Part shown: in pieces, positions 10,486-21,509 of the stretch
How the letters are laid out: every line of letters starts with the position of its first letter
Numbering within the stretch: the stretch's first letter is position 1
Assembly (NCBI GenBank): GCA_020631735.1
Contig: CM036170.1
Span: 64,123,737-64,187,736 of the forward strand
From: Saccharum officinarum
Lineage: Eukaryota; Streptophyta; Magnoliopsida; Poales; Poaceae
Direction: 5' to 3'
DNA length: 64,000 bases
The notes under the pieces: model-generated
What the model saw: the letters and a program-made list of their open reading frames with translations, nothing else
Told to the model about the DNA's origin: nothing
Database searches by the model: none
Program-made: the position numbers and the translations under genes

Positions 10486-11920
10486 GTTATAGGAGTTGTA
10501 TGAAAACAATTGTTGCATTATACCTATCCTTGCCCAGATATCATACTTAAATCCTAATTGAGGTTTAGGCACGTATCAATGCTTAGCCCTGCTTAGTACG
10601 GTAGAAGTCGGGTGATTTCCGGTCATCCGCGAGATGTAGGAAGGAGTCACGAGTGGCTTTATGGCTATCGTGGATGGAACCATGCTTTAAAATGAAATTG
10701 AGACCGGGCGGGAGTTCGATAGTACAGCCGCAAGACACTTCACGTCTTGGGTGTGGAGCTATGCCCGTCTGAGTCGTTTAAGGACCGATTCGCTGTACGT
10801 CCTTGAGTCATGTTGAACGCAGTCTAACACTTAGTTGGCCGGATAAGTCGTTCCGACCGCGAAGCCGAGTAATGTGATTCAGGCCGGGAATCGAATGGTA
10901 GGTTGCTTCTTGGAGGAGAGAAATGATGTGCTTGGGGACATTGGCGTGAGACCAAGGGGGGTTCGAGTCTCTATCACCTGGCAGAGTGTCGCCCTTGGGG
11001 TCGCGACATCATTCGGACTCGCGATTCCTGAATCATATGACAAGGTGGCCTGTGCGACCCTGGCAGGGGTCTGCACGGTGAGTGTTAGAAATACCCCTCC
11101 AGCTGGATAGGAATTCGATTCGAATCGCCGTCGCTCCCGGTTAGTGAGCACTTGACTTGAGCAGCGGCAACGTAGATCTCATTAAATGAACCGGCGGTTA
11201 AGGGAATGATACAATGTTGCTACAATTCATACCTGCTCTGGATATAATAATGATCATTGTTTGATTATAATCAAGTGCATGCTTAGTACAGGTGCTAAGA
11301 TAGATGACAGGTAAATGCTAAAAAGAACTGCTAGTACAGGTTATAAGAGTTTCAATTACTTATGCCTTTATGCAAAATATGATGTCAGCTAGCCTCTTGT
11401 GTAAGCCTTGCATAATCCTTGGTGTCATCTTATTTCTGGTTTTTGACGGGTAAGTCTAGCTGAGTACATTCCAGTACTCAAGGTTTATTCTCTCCTGTTG
11501 CAGATGATATGCTTTATCAAGGCTTCTGCAAAACTTATCTCCACCCTGCGGGTGATGAAGACTAGATCACTAGGGCGTGATCATCTTTTATGTACTTTCC
11601 TGATGCTTTTGCGGGTTGTTGATCAACAAGACTGGCAGTAGTTAAACAACTGGTGTGTGTATGCTTCCGCTACTTTTATAAACTTGGTTTGTAATAATTG
11701 CGACTCCGTGTGGGTAAACTTATTTCGGAACTACTTGTGAAATGTAACGTATGATGTTGTATGTTGAATGATGCGATCTTGGTTGTAAGCAAGTTGGTTT
11801 GAAATCCTTCGTGGTTTCGATTGACTACCGGGATTATATGGGCTCAAGTTCGAAAATTTGAGCGCTTCGGTGCTTGTTTTTGTACTTGTCCTCTTATAAT
11901 TTGGTCGGTTCTGTTACAGC

Positions 11921-11932
11921 TGGTACCGGAGC
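11921..11932 (+). other. Primer-binding site of gypsy-1 (initiator Met tRNA type)
   Basis: TGGTACCGGAGC starts two bases after the LTR and matches the usual plant Met-tRNA PBS TGGTATCAGAGC with two changes. Confidence 0.8.
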
Positions 11933-12691
11933 ATAATTCAACATTAAACACATCGTACGAGTATTCAAAAAACAAAAGTATTTGATTATGAAAAGGGTTA
12001 AAACTCTAAAAAATATTTTCATAGGTATGCCAGTGATCACATCCCTTAGCCCAAATAAGGACTCTTAGGTGGCTTATTATAAAGACTAACTTGGGGGCCT
12101 TGTTTGTTTTTGTTTCGTCGTCCATACGGCGTGATATTGTATGGATGCCATCCACTTGGGTGGTAATGTATGGATCAATTGCCTCGACGCTCTGGTAAGT
12201 GTGAGTTGTGAGAGCATGATCGTCCAACCGGCGATCTAGGGGAGAGTAGTTTTGGTGACTTGCATACTTACATGTTTAAACCGTGTAATTATGTAAGCAC
12301 TTAATTGTGGGAACCTCTTATATCGGGTAGCTTGATACTGAAGTATATACATCAGGGGATGTGTATATGGAAAGTATTTAAATTACTGCTTTCTTGTGTG
12401 CTTATATTGGGAAACTGTTGGGCTGAAATGAGATTTTCTGCAGGTACACTAACAGCGTAACGAGTAGACCGATAGTTTCGCTTATATGAGAGAACGTATG
12501 TATGCCACCGCCTAGCGTTAGAACTTTAGGTTTCTACTAAGGTGAGAGGGCGTACGGAACGTGCATGCATCATGTTTAATTATATCATACATATCATTTA
12601 CTCCCTCCTTAAAAATTTCAATAGTCCCGCCTAAATTAAATTTCGTATCCCCTAAATGATCCTCACTTTAAGTCGTATCTTGTTACTACAG
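11933..12691 (+). other. Untranslated leader of gypsy-1
   Basis: No sustained frame is seen. Part of it (about 12010-12110; TGCCAGTGATCA and TTAGGTGGCTTATT) is shared with the gypsy-2 leader (about 51340-51440, minus strand). It ends in TGTTACTACAG, a splice-acceptor-like sequence immediately before the ATG of the H3-tail ORF. Possible donors are CATAGGTATGCC (near 12022) and TTAGGTGGC (near 12066), but neither can be proven. Confidence 0.55.
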
Positions 12692-13294
12692 ATGGCACGT
12701 ACCAAGAGGACCGCTCGCAAGTCCATTGGAGGCAGGGCACCTCGTCACCAGCTCGCTCCATGTGAGCCCCGCCCTGAGCCCACTGAGGTGGAAAGGCTGA
12801 GGGCTGAGTTGGCTAAAGTGACTGCTGCCCGGAATGCAGCGCGTCAGCAACTGGAGCAAGTGATCCATGATCGTGACCAGGAAACACTTGCAGTCCAGAG
12901 ATTGACAGTAGCACATCGCAACTGTCAATGCATGCTGGTCCATGTCATGAATCAGAGGGATGAAGCCTGGCACGAGGAGAACGTTCTGAGAGCTCATCAG
13001 TTTGAGCTCGAGCAATAGTTGGAGAATGCTGAAGAATACAATGACAATCTTTATGAAGAAGTGCACCGCCTGAACAACCAGCTAAATCCTCTGCTGCCTC
13101 AAAACAACAACGTAGATGAGGACATGGGTTCGGGAATCATCATGGCTGAAGATGATGATGAAGTGGAGGTCAATGGGCCCCAAGATGCCACACCAGAAGA
13201 AGCACTAGAAGAAGAAGAAGACGAGGAGTTAGAGCCTGTTAGCGACGAGGATGGCGGGGAGATCCTTGACACCGACTCTGAGGACGATGCTTAG
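12692..13294 (+). CDS. Histone H3 tail-mimic ORF with coiled coil and acidic tail (gypsy-1)
   Basis: The ATG at 12692 follows CTACAG. After Met the product reads ARTKRTARKSIGGRAPR-HQLA, identical to the canonical H3 tail at 17 of the first 21 positions, including R2, K4, R8, K9, S10 and R17. Ala at position 2 should allow Met removal, exposing an H3-like N-terminus. Residues about 30-130 are a heptad-rich coiled coil (ERLRAELAKVTAARNAARQQ); the last about 60 residues are very acidic (EEEEDEELE...DTDSEDDA). One in-frame TAG (13016-13018) falls in the coiled coil. The ORF lies between PBS and gag, on the same strand. Gypsy-2 has a homologue at 49639-50714 with an extra central region. I know of no assigned function; interaction with chromatin readers or writers is inference. 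Confidence 0.85.
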
Positions 13295-13954
13295 AGTAGT
13301 CATCGCGTAGCTACGATGTTAGAAGCATCTTTTGTGCCTCCTGGGGTTGGAGTGAGGCTTTGTAATAACTTGACTTTTGGGATGTAAGGTTGAACCCTAT
13401 GTTTCCTTGATGTTTAGTTGAACCTGTTAATTTCGATCACAATTGGATGTCTTATTGCGTGCGTTCGATGATGGTGTCACGATTAGCACCCTTCGGTGCC
13501 ACGACGAAACCGAGGGCCTCCTATGGCGCGTGACATAAGGTTGTGCTACTTGGCACGCGCTGGTATCGAGGTGGCTAGTCATGATCCACCATGGAACTCT
13601 ACCGTTGAGAAGTCTCTTTGTGGTCAGTTCGAAGTAGCCTTTCTCAGTCAACTAAAAATTTTGAGATCGAATCCCTGTACCAGGCGAAAGGTCAAAAATC
13701 ACGTAAATATTAACGTAAACGGTTCAGTAACTGCTGTGCTCCGTGTGAGTGAGCCTTTATCAAAGTACATCTTGTTAGATCCCCTCGCATGATTGCGTCA
13801 ATTGATGCGCTTGAATGGATTGTGTGGTTGTGATGAATTATTGTGCCATGCGTATTTTGCGAAGTCCATTTCATGAAGTCAGTTTGACATATTTACAATA
13901 ATTCATCTACAAATTTCCCACATCGTCAGTGCTCATTGGCTATGCATTTTGCAG
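13295..13954 (+). other. Spacer between the H3-tail ORF and gag, ending in a splice-acceptor-like site
   Basis: No supported gene is present. The last bases, TATGCATTTTGCAG (to 13954), are a strong 3' splice-site consensus, and the gag ATG follows with no gap at 13955. The equivalent gypsy-2 sequence is TATACAG before its gag ATG at 48126. This suggests gag is translated from a spliced RNA. Confidence 0.55.
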
Positions 13955-15673
13955 ATGTCATACAATCTCTATCGGGGTCGTGGCAATGAGGATGAGGAAC
14001 AGCCACCCCCTCCGCCACCACCTACCCCGGCTAAGCTGATGCAGACCGTGGTCGAAGGGCAGCGCATGCTAGCAGATGCTATGCGCCAGCTTGCCAACCG
14101 GGAGGCTCGTCATGGCCGCCAGGGCCCAGAACCCAATCAGTACAGTGATTTCAAGGACTTTCTTGATACTAAGCCCCCGCTCTTTAAGGAGGCGGAGGAA
14201 CCACTGCAAGCCGACGAGTGGTTGAACACTATTGAACAAAAGTTTCGTCTGCTTCGTTTGATCGATGAGCTAAAAACTGAATATGCTTCTCACCAACTTC
14301 ATGGTCCAGCGGGTATTTGGTGGAGCCACTATCGTTCCACACTGCCTGCAAATGACCCGATTGCTTGGGACCAGTTCAAGGCCGCATTCCGTGGGAACTA
14401 TATTCCTCCAGGTCTTATGGCAATCAAGCACACAGAATTCATAAGGCTGTCACAGGGAAATAAAAGCTTGACTGAATATCTGCAATCTTTCAACAACCTG
14501 GCAAGGTATGCCACAGAGTTTATGGATACCGATGCCAAGAAAATTGCTAGCTTTAAAAGAGGCCTCGGCCCAAAGCTGATGAAGACTATGGGCACTAGCA
14601 AGTGTACTACCTTCAATGAATTTATCAGTGATGCTCTGACTCAAGAGAACAATAACTCTATCTATGCTGCTTCTAAGAGCCGCAAGAGGGCACTTGAGGC
14701 AGGTGCTTCACAGTCTCGAGCTCCAGCTGCCCCGAGGGCTCCTCCTCGCCCTCCTGCCACAAGTGCTAAGTTCCGTCCTCCACAAAAGAAGGCTCTAGTG
14801 AAGACTGGGTTTCGCAAGGCATATACAGTGGCTCTACCAAAGGGTAATTCGGGCCAAAGCAGCTCTAGTGTCCCTCCTAGCAACATGCCTTGCTGGAACT
14901 GCAACAAGCCAGGCCATTGGTCTAGGAACTGTCCTTACCCTAAGAAGAATGTCAACCAAGGTGGCCGTCAAGGGCACGCTCATTATAACAGTATTGAGGA
15001 AATCCCATCTGGTGAGGTTGTCACTGCTGGTAAGTTCCTAGTTGACCAACATCCTGCAGTGGTACTTTTTGATTCAGGTGCTTCGCATTCCTTTATCAGT
15101 CCTAAGTTTGCATCAAAGTTTGCACACAAATTGCATACTGTTGAAGGTGGAGGTTATTGCATTAGCGCAGTAAGTGGGAATATTTCCACAAATAAAATAG
15201 TGGGGAGTCTTGAGCTTGAGATAGAAGGGCGAAAGTACTCACTTGCCTTAGTGGTTTTGCCGGGATTAGGCATAGATGTTATTCTGGGCATGAATTGGAT
15301 GAGTCAGAATGGGGTACTCATTGATACATCCACTTGGGTAGTTATGCTCAGAGATCCTACAGATCAAAAGGGTTTTCTGGTACAACTTCCCAGAAAAGTT
15401 GATTTATCTGGGGAAGTTCATGCTGTGCAAGCAAAGATGTTGGCTGAAATTCCCATAGTAAATGAGTTTCCGGACGTTTTTTCCGATGATTTGTCGGGAC
15501 TCCCTCCGGATCGGGATGTGGAATTTAAAATTGAGTTGTTGCCTAGCACGGCTCCCATCTCTAGGAGACCTTATAGGATGCCTCCGAATGAGCTAGCTGA
15601 ACTTAACGTGCAATTGAATGAACTGTTGAAGAAAGGGTTGATTCGCCCTAGTTCGTCTCTGCTATCTTTGTGA
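13955..15673 (+). pseudogene. Gypsy-1 gag and protease
   Basis: The ATG at 13955 gives MSYNLYRGRG, a Pro run, and the retrotransposon gag core (residues about 60-230, with EWLNTIEQKF and GPAGIWWSHY). A basic Ala/Pro-rich linker and one zinc knuckle follow: CWNCNKPGHWSRNC (CX2CX4HX4C, near residue 312). The aspartic protease active site is LFDSGASHSF, near residue 370. The frame ends at 15673 because a small deletion near 15655 removes the residues that link the protease to RT (IRPSSS...FVKKKD). Gag forms the particle and the protease cleaves the polyprotein. In relatives this frame continues into RT. Confidence 0.92.
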
Positions 15674-18363
15674 AGAAGAAGGATCAGACCTTGCGGATGT
15701 GTGTAGATTATAGACCGCTGAATGCAGTCACTGTCAAAAATAAGTATCCTCTGCCATGTATCGATATCCTGTTCGATCAGTTGTCCAAAGCTAAAGTCTT
15801 TTCCAAGATTGATCTAAGGTCTGGTTACCATCAGATTAAAATCCGTCCTGAAGATATTCCAAAAATAGCTTTCTCGACAAGATACGACCTTTATGAGTAT
15901 CTTGTTATGTCCTTCGGCTTGACCAACGCCCCCGCACACTTCATGTGCTTGATGAATTCGGTGTTTATGCCCGAATTGGACAAGTTTGTGGTGGTGTTTA
16001 TTGATGACATCTTGATATATTCTGAAAATGAGGAAGAACACGCTGAACACCTGCGTATTGTTCTCACCAGACTACGAGAACATCAACTGTATGCGAAGTT
16101 CAGTAAATGTGAATTCTGGCTTCGTGAAGTACCTTTCCTTGGGCATGTGTTGTACGATGGGGGAATTATGGTGGATCCCACCAAGGTACAGGAAGTATTG
16201 AATTGGAAGGCTCCTACTTCGGTTCATGAGGTCTGGAGTTTTCTTGGGTTGGCTGGCTATTATCGTCGCTTCATCCCGGATTTCTCAAAAATAGCCAAAC
16301 CCATGACTCGGTTGCTGCAAAAAGACACCAGGTTTGTCTGGACTCCTGAGTGTGAAGCGGCTTTTCACCAACTGCGAACCCTCCTAACCTCGGCTCCGGT
16401 TTTGGCACAACCGGATATCGAGAAACCATTTGATGTTTATTGTGATGCCTCAGGCATAGGTTTAGGAGGTGTGTTGATGCAGGAAGGCCGAGTGATTGCA
16501 TATACCTCTCGACAACTTCAGAAGCATGAGGTGAATTATCCAATGCATGACTTAGAACTGGCCGCAGTTGTTCATGCTTTGAAAGTATGGCGGCATTATC
16601 TTCTGGGCAATGTCTGCAATATCTACACAGACCACAAAAGCCTCAAATACATCTTCACCCAACCCGAGTTAAATATGCATCAAAGAAGATGGCTCGAGTT
16701 GATTAAGGATTATAACCTTCAAGTGCACTATCATCCTGGCAAGGCAAATGTGGTTGCGGATGCTTTAAGCCGTAAGTCTCATTGCCATTCCCTAGTTGAA
16801 ACTGATTTTCATCGATCTCGCCTTCTACATCCAGCAGTCTTGTACAACATCACTGTCAGTTGTACTCTCAAAAGTAGAATTATTGAGCTCCAAAAGACTG
16901 ATTCTGGTGTATTCCACATAAAACGCAAGATGAAAGAGGAAGAAACTAAGCATTTTAGGGTAGATGAAGAAGGTGTGTTGTGGTTTAAGGATAGATTAGT
17001 GGTACCTAAGGACCGAGAGCTTAGAGACCAGATCCTGTCCGAAGCACATTCGTCCAAGTTGTCCATCCATCCTGGTAGTAATAAGATGTATTATGATTTG
17101 AAACCACTTTATTGGTGGACCAAGATGCGGAAAGAGATAGCTGCATATGTTGCTAGGTGTGACACCTGCTGTAGAGTTAAAGCTGTGCATATGAAAGCTG
17201 GGTTACTTCAACCACTTTCTATCTCAGGTTGGAAATGGGAAGAGATAAGTATGGATTTCATTGTCAGACTTCCTCCTACTGTCAAAAATCATAACTCCAT
17301 CTGGGTAATTGTGGATCGTTTGACCAAATCAGCTCACTTTATTTCGGTTAGAGTGGACTATCGTCCCACTGACTATGCTGAATTGTACTTCAATCAGATA
17401 GTCCGGCTCCATGGGGTACCTCATACTATCGTTTCTGACCATGGTCCCCAGTTCACTGCTCGCTTTTGGGAGCACTTGCATCACCTTCTGGGAACCAAGT
17501 TAGTGAGAAGCTCTGCTTATCACCCCTAGACGTCAGGTCAGACGGAACGGGTTAACCAAATCTTGGAAGATCTGTTGCGGGCATGTGTCATTTCATCCAA
17601 GGGTTCTTGGGAAAAATGGTTACCTCTAGCCGAGTTTTTGTACAACAATAGTTACCAAGAGAGTATTAAGATGGCCCCGTTCGAAGCATTGTACGGTCGT
17701 AAGTGTAGAACTCCACTAAACTGGGTAGAAGCTGGTGAAAGGAGGTATTATGGTATTGATTTTGTTCAGGAAGCTGAGGAACAAGTCTGTACCATCCAAA
17801 AACATATGGCTATAGCCCAAGCTAGACAGAAAAGTTATGCTGATCGTCGTAGAAAACCGCTCGAGTTTGAAGTTGGAGACTTCGTTTACCTGAAAGTTTC
17901 TCCAATGAAGAGTGTCCAACATTTTGGTGTTAAGCAGAAACTTGCGCCAAGATACGTGGGTCCTTTCCAGATCATAGGCAAGAGTGGAGCTGTTGCGTAC
18001 AAAATCCAGTTACCTCCTAAAATGAGTGCCATATTCAACGTCTTCCACGTATCTCAGCTCAAAAAGTGTCTACGAGTTCCTGAGGAAAGAGTCCCTTTAG
18101 GAGATATCAGGCTAGAATCCGATCTAACTTACGAAGAAAAGCCAGTTCGAGTGATCGATACTCAGGAACGAGTGACTAGAAGCAAAGTGGTTAAGTGGTA
18201 TAAAGTAATGTGGAGTAATCAGGGTAGTAAAAGTGACGCTACATGGGAACGGAGGACTATTTACGGGATGGTTATAAGGAATTCTATGAAAAATGGTATG
18301 CTTTCCAAATCTCGGGACGAGATTTTTATAAGGGGGGAGGGCTGTAACACCTCAGGTGTTTAG
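15670..18363 (+). pseudogene. Gypsy-1 RT, RNase H, integrase and chromodomain-like end
   Basis: RT carries [20 protein letters not shown] and the catalytic FIDDILIYS (near 16000). RNase H has [15 protein letters not shown] and TDHKSLKYI. Integrase has the zinc-finger Cys pair (CDTCC) and a DDE core: MDFIVRLP, then VSDHGPQF, with the Glu in ILEDLLRA after a TAG at 17527-17529 that breaks the frame. A GPF/Y module (PRYVGPFQIIG) precedes a chromodomain-like segment (about 18130-18270; KPVRVIDTQERVTRSKVVKW ... DATWE). The open frame crosses the PPT and stops at 18361, inside the LTR. The 5' end is out of frame with gag-protease. Confidence 0.92.
18331..18342 (+). other. Polypurine tract of gypsy-1
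   Basis: AGGGGGGAGGGC lies directly before the 3' LTR start at 18343. Confidence 0.9.
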
Positions 18364-21300
18364 CTCCATAATTGCATTGCATTTGCATAAGCATAAGCAT
18401 GCATCATTTCATGTCATTTCATGTGGTTGTTTTTAGAATTTTGTTTGGCTCACATCATGTGACACTAGGTAGTTGTTGTAACAAAAGGGGAGAGTAGCTA
18501 ATTATATCTCACAACACCTTAGTTATACTTAGGGTCACTAATGGAGCAAGGTTCATGTTGACCAAAATCACCAAAATGCCCTCTAAGGTGTAGTTGACCA
18601 CCATTTAGCCCTAGGATGCTCTAGTTTGACCAATTAAAAATTCTAGCTTAGAGACCTTGCATGGAGGAGAACCCTTAAGCAAAGTTGTAGGAAATTTTAT
18701 GGGGAACAAAAGTCTCAATATGGCCATCTCATGAAACTGGCCAGAACATGCTCAAAAATGGCCTATAAGTCAGCTAGAGGGGCTGTCTCAACACTTAGAA
18801 TTTTTCTAAGTCTCAGAAGTGTCCCTCCAGTTTTACAGTGACCTACTTTGGAAGCTTGTAGTTTGCAAACCAGACCAAACTAGCTCCAACTCATGTTGAC
18901 ACTTTTGTAGTACTCACTTAGCTCTACAACATTGTCAACATCACCATCACCTAGTTCTAAATGGTTTAGGAGATATGGTGTCTAGAAAATCGAGTTTCAG
19001 TCGGCTTAATGACTGAAACTACGTTTCAGTTTCGAACTGCACCACTTTGGAGCTCTGTAGTTTCTAATCTAGGCCGAACCAGCCCAGACTCCAATTGACA
19101 AACTTGTTGCCCTCACATAGCTCTACAAATTTGATTTTAATACCTACCACCAACTTGAGCCAGATTAGGAGTTATAGAAGCCCAAACTTCGACTGTCAGT
19201 CGAACCCGGGGTTACCGATTCAGTCAAGTTCAGGCTTCGGCTATGACTGTCGTGGCCGACCGGCCGCAGGCCGTCGTCGACGCGTGGCCACGTGGTGGCA
19301 GCCGTACGCTGGCCTTGGCCCCACCCGTCGGGTCACGGCGTCTTCAAGGGGTGCCACGGAGCCACCACTCACCCTCACTCACGCCCCTGCCCTCTCTATT
19401 TGGAGAGGACAGATTCTGGAACTTTGGAATTTCGACTAGGTAAACTTTGGAATTAAGTGTTGAGTCTGAAAATGTTTTGTAGTGCATTTCTTAAGCTTTC
19501 CAGATTGTCTTAGATCATATCTTTTGGAGTTAGGAATCTTCAGTTATGTTGGCATCTTTGAGCTGCTGTCCAGAAGGTCTTACTGTGTATTTTGGTGTTG
19601 GATGTGGTAACCTAAGTAATGCTACTCTTGTAATTGTTAGGTGCTAGGGCCTTAACCGAAGAAGAACAGCTATATCTTAGGTTGGGTAGATTAGGTAAGT
19701 ACTTCTCCACCGAAGAAGAGATTTGCACGTATTGATGAAGTGACTTGAATAGAGTACTTTCATTTCTGAAATGCATTTCATTCCGAGCATGTTGCACCCA
19801 TTATGCATCCATGATATTTATTGTGCACTCATGCAATAGGTGTTCCGGAGGGGGTAACGCTCCTCGAATTCGAGCAAGTGATTCCAGAGGAAGTCCAGGA
19901 CCAGCCGGAGCAGCCACAGGAACCAACCGGCGACGAAGCTCCTGCCGAAGATCTACCCGAGTGTCCTGACCACCAGCCATCGACCTTTCTAAAAGGCAAG
20001 CCCTGGTGCATGCTGAACCCATCATTTTATAAATCTATCTTGAGTACTTTTAATTGTTTAATGCATTAAGTTGTAGGAGTTGTATGAAAACAATTGTTGC
20101 ATTATACCTATCCTTGCCCAGATATTGTACTTAAATCCTAATTTAGGTTTAGGCACGTATCAATTCTTAGCCCTGCTTAGTACGGTAGAAGTCGGGTGAT
20201 TTCCGGTCATCCGCGAGATGTAGGAAGGAGTCACAAGTGGCTTTATGGCTATCGTGGATGGAACCATGCTTTAAAATGAAATTGAGACCGGGCGGGAGTT
20301 CGATAGTACAGCCGCAAGACACTTCATGTCTTGGGTGTGGAGCTATGCCCGTCTAAGTCGTTTAAGGACCGATTCGCTGTACGTCCTTGAGTCATGTTGA
20401 ACGCAGTCTAACACTTAGTTGGCCGGATAAGTCGTTCTGACCGCGAAGCCGAGTAATGTGATTCAGGCCGGGAATCGAATGGTAGGTTGCTTCTTGGAGG
20501 AGAGAAAGGATGTGCTTGGGGACATTGGCGTGAGACCAAGGGGGGGGTTAGAGTCCCTATCACCTGGTAGAGTGTCGCCCTTGGGGTCGCGACATCATTG
20601 GGACCCACGATTCCTGAATCATATGACAAGGTGGCCTGTGTGACCCTGGCCGGGGTCTGCACGGTGAGTGTTAGAAATACCCCTCCAGCTGGATAGGAAT
20701 TCGATTTGAATCGCTGTCGCTCCCGGTTAGTGAGCACTTGACTTGAGCAGCGGCAACGTAGATCTCATTAAATGAACAGGTGGTTAAGGGAATGATACAA
20801 TGTTGCCACAATTCATACCTGCTCTGGATATAATAATGATCATTGTTTGATTATAATCAAGTGCATGCTTAGTACAGGTGCTAAGATAGATGACAGGTAA
20901 ATGCTAAAAAGAACTGCTAGTACAGGTTATAAGAGTTTCAATTACTTATGCCTTTATGCAAAATATGATGTCAGCTAGCCTCTTGTGTAAGCCTTGCATA
21001 ATCCTTGGTGTCATCTTATTTCTGGTTTTTGACGGGTAAGTCTAGCTGAGTACATTCCAGTACTCAGGGTTTATTCCCTCCTGTTGCAGATGATATGCTT
21101 TATCAAGGCTTCTGCAAAACTTGTCTCCACCCTGCGGGTGACGAAGACTAGATCACTAGGGCGTGATCATCTTTTATGTACTTTCCTGATGCTTTTGCGG
21201 GTTGTTGATCAACAAGACTGGCAGTAGTAAAACAACTGGTGTGTGTATGCTTCCGCTACTTTTATAAACTTGGTTTGTAATAATTGCGACTCTGTGTGGG

Positions 21301-21504
21301 TAAACTTATTTCGGAACTACTTGTGAAATGTAACGTATGATGTTGTATGTTGAATGATGCGATCTTGGTTGTAAGCAAGTTGGTTTGAAATCCTTCGTGG
21401 TTTCGATTGACTACCGAGATTATATGGGCTCAAGTTCAAAAATTTGAGCGCTTCGGTGCTTGTTTTTGTACTTGTGCTCTTATAATTTGGTCGGTTCTGT
21501 TACA
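18343..21504 (+). repeat. 3' LTR of gypsy-1 with an exchanged internal segment
   Basis: TGTAACACCTCAGG...GGTTCTGTTACA. It matches the 5' LTR closely on both sides of an exchanged block: bases 19398-19619 (222 bp) stand where the 5' LTR has 1600 different bases (8436-10035). The 222 bp resemble part of the solo LTR at 27471-32276 (minus strand, near 29400-29500), including AAGCTTTCCAGA.TGTCTT. The GC island is therefore missing from this LTR. Confidence 0.9.
19839..20069 (+). CDS. Conserved LTR-encoded peptide (EDLPEC peptide), 3' LTR copy
   Basis: Open frame from an ATAG-ending acceptor-like sequence to the stop at 20067-20069, with no ATG at its start. It reads GVPEGVTLLEFEQVIPEEV, then Gln/Pro-rich, EDLPECPDHQPSTFLKGKP and NPSFYKS. 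It is the intact version of the frame at 10255-10485. See that entry for the comparison with gypsy-2. Confidence 0.5.
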   Translation, partial: GVPEGVTLLEFEQVIPEEVQDQPEQPQEPTGDEAPAEDLPECPDHQPSTFLKGKPWCMLNPSFYKSILSTFNCLMH

Positions 21505-21509
21505 ATTCC
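21505..21509. repeat. Target-site duplication ATTCC, right copy, of gypsy-1
   Basis: Directly follows the LTR end (TGTTACA, to 21504) and equals 7377-7381. Confidence 0.95.

Larger units (their letters stand above)
7382..11918 (+). repeat. 5' LTR of gypsy-1
   Basis: It starts TATAACACCTCAGG (the usual TG is mutated to TA; the right LTR starts TGTAACACC) and ends GGTTCTGTTACA. It contains a GC-rich island at about 8270-9090, an AT-rich block (9090-10035) and a conserved peptide-coding stretch (10255-10485). Bases 8436-10035 have no counterpart in the right LTR. Confidence 0.93.
7382..21504 (+). mobile_element. Gypsy-1: chromovirus-type Ty3/gypsy element with an H3-tail ORF
   Basis: Complete element flanked by ATTCC: long LTRs (4537 and 3162 bp), PBS, leader, H3-tail-like ORF, gag-protease, RT-RNase H-integrase with a chromodomain-like C-terminus, and PPT. 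The gypsy order (integrase after RNase H), very long LTRs and chromodomain fit the Tekay/Del chromovirus lineage. The LTRs are nearly identical in their shared parts, so the insertion looks fairly recent. They differ by one exchanged internal segment. It is not autonomous as it stands: gag-pol has an indel near 15655 and a TAG at 17527. Confidence 0.92.

Noticed and set aside
10721..10760. Short hairpin CAAGAC-ACTTCAC-GTCTTG in the LTR
   Set aside because: Six-base stem is too short to distinguish from chance without covariation evidence.
12692..12760. Idea that the H3-like start is a fragment of an ordinary histone H3 gene
   Set aside because: The similarity ends after about 21 residues, the codons differ from typical plant H3 genes at many third positions, no histone fold follows, and the same junction occurs in both gypsy elements; an ancient capture of the tail alone remains possible.
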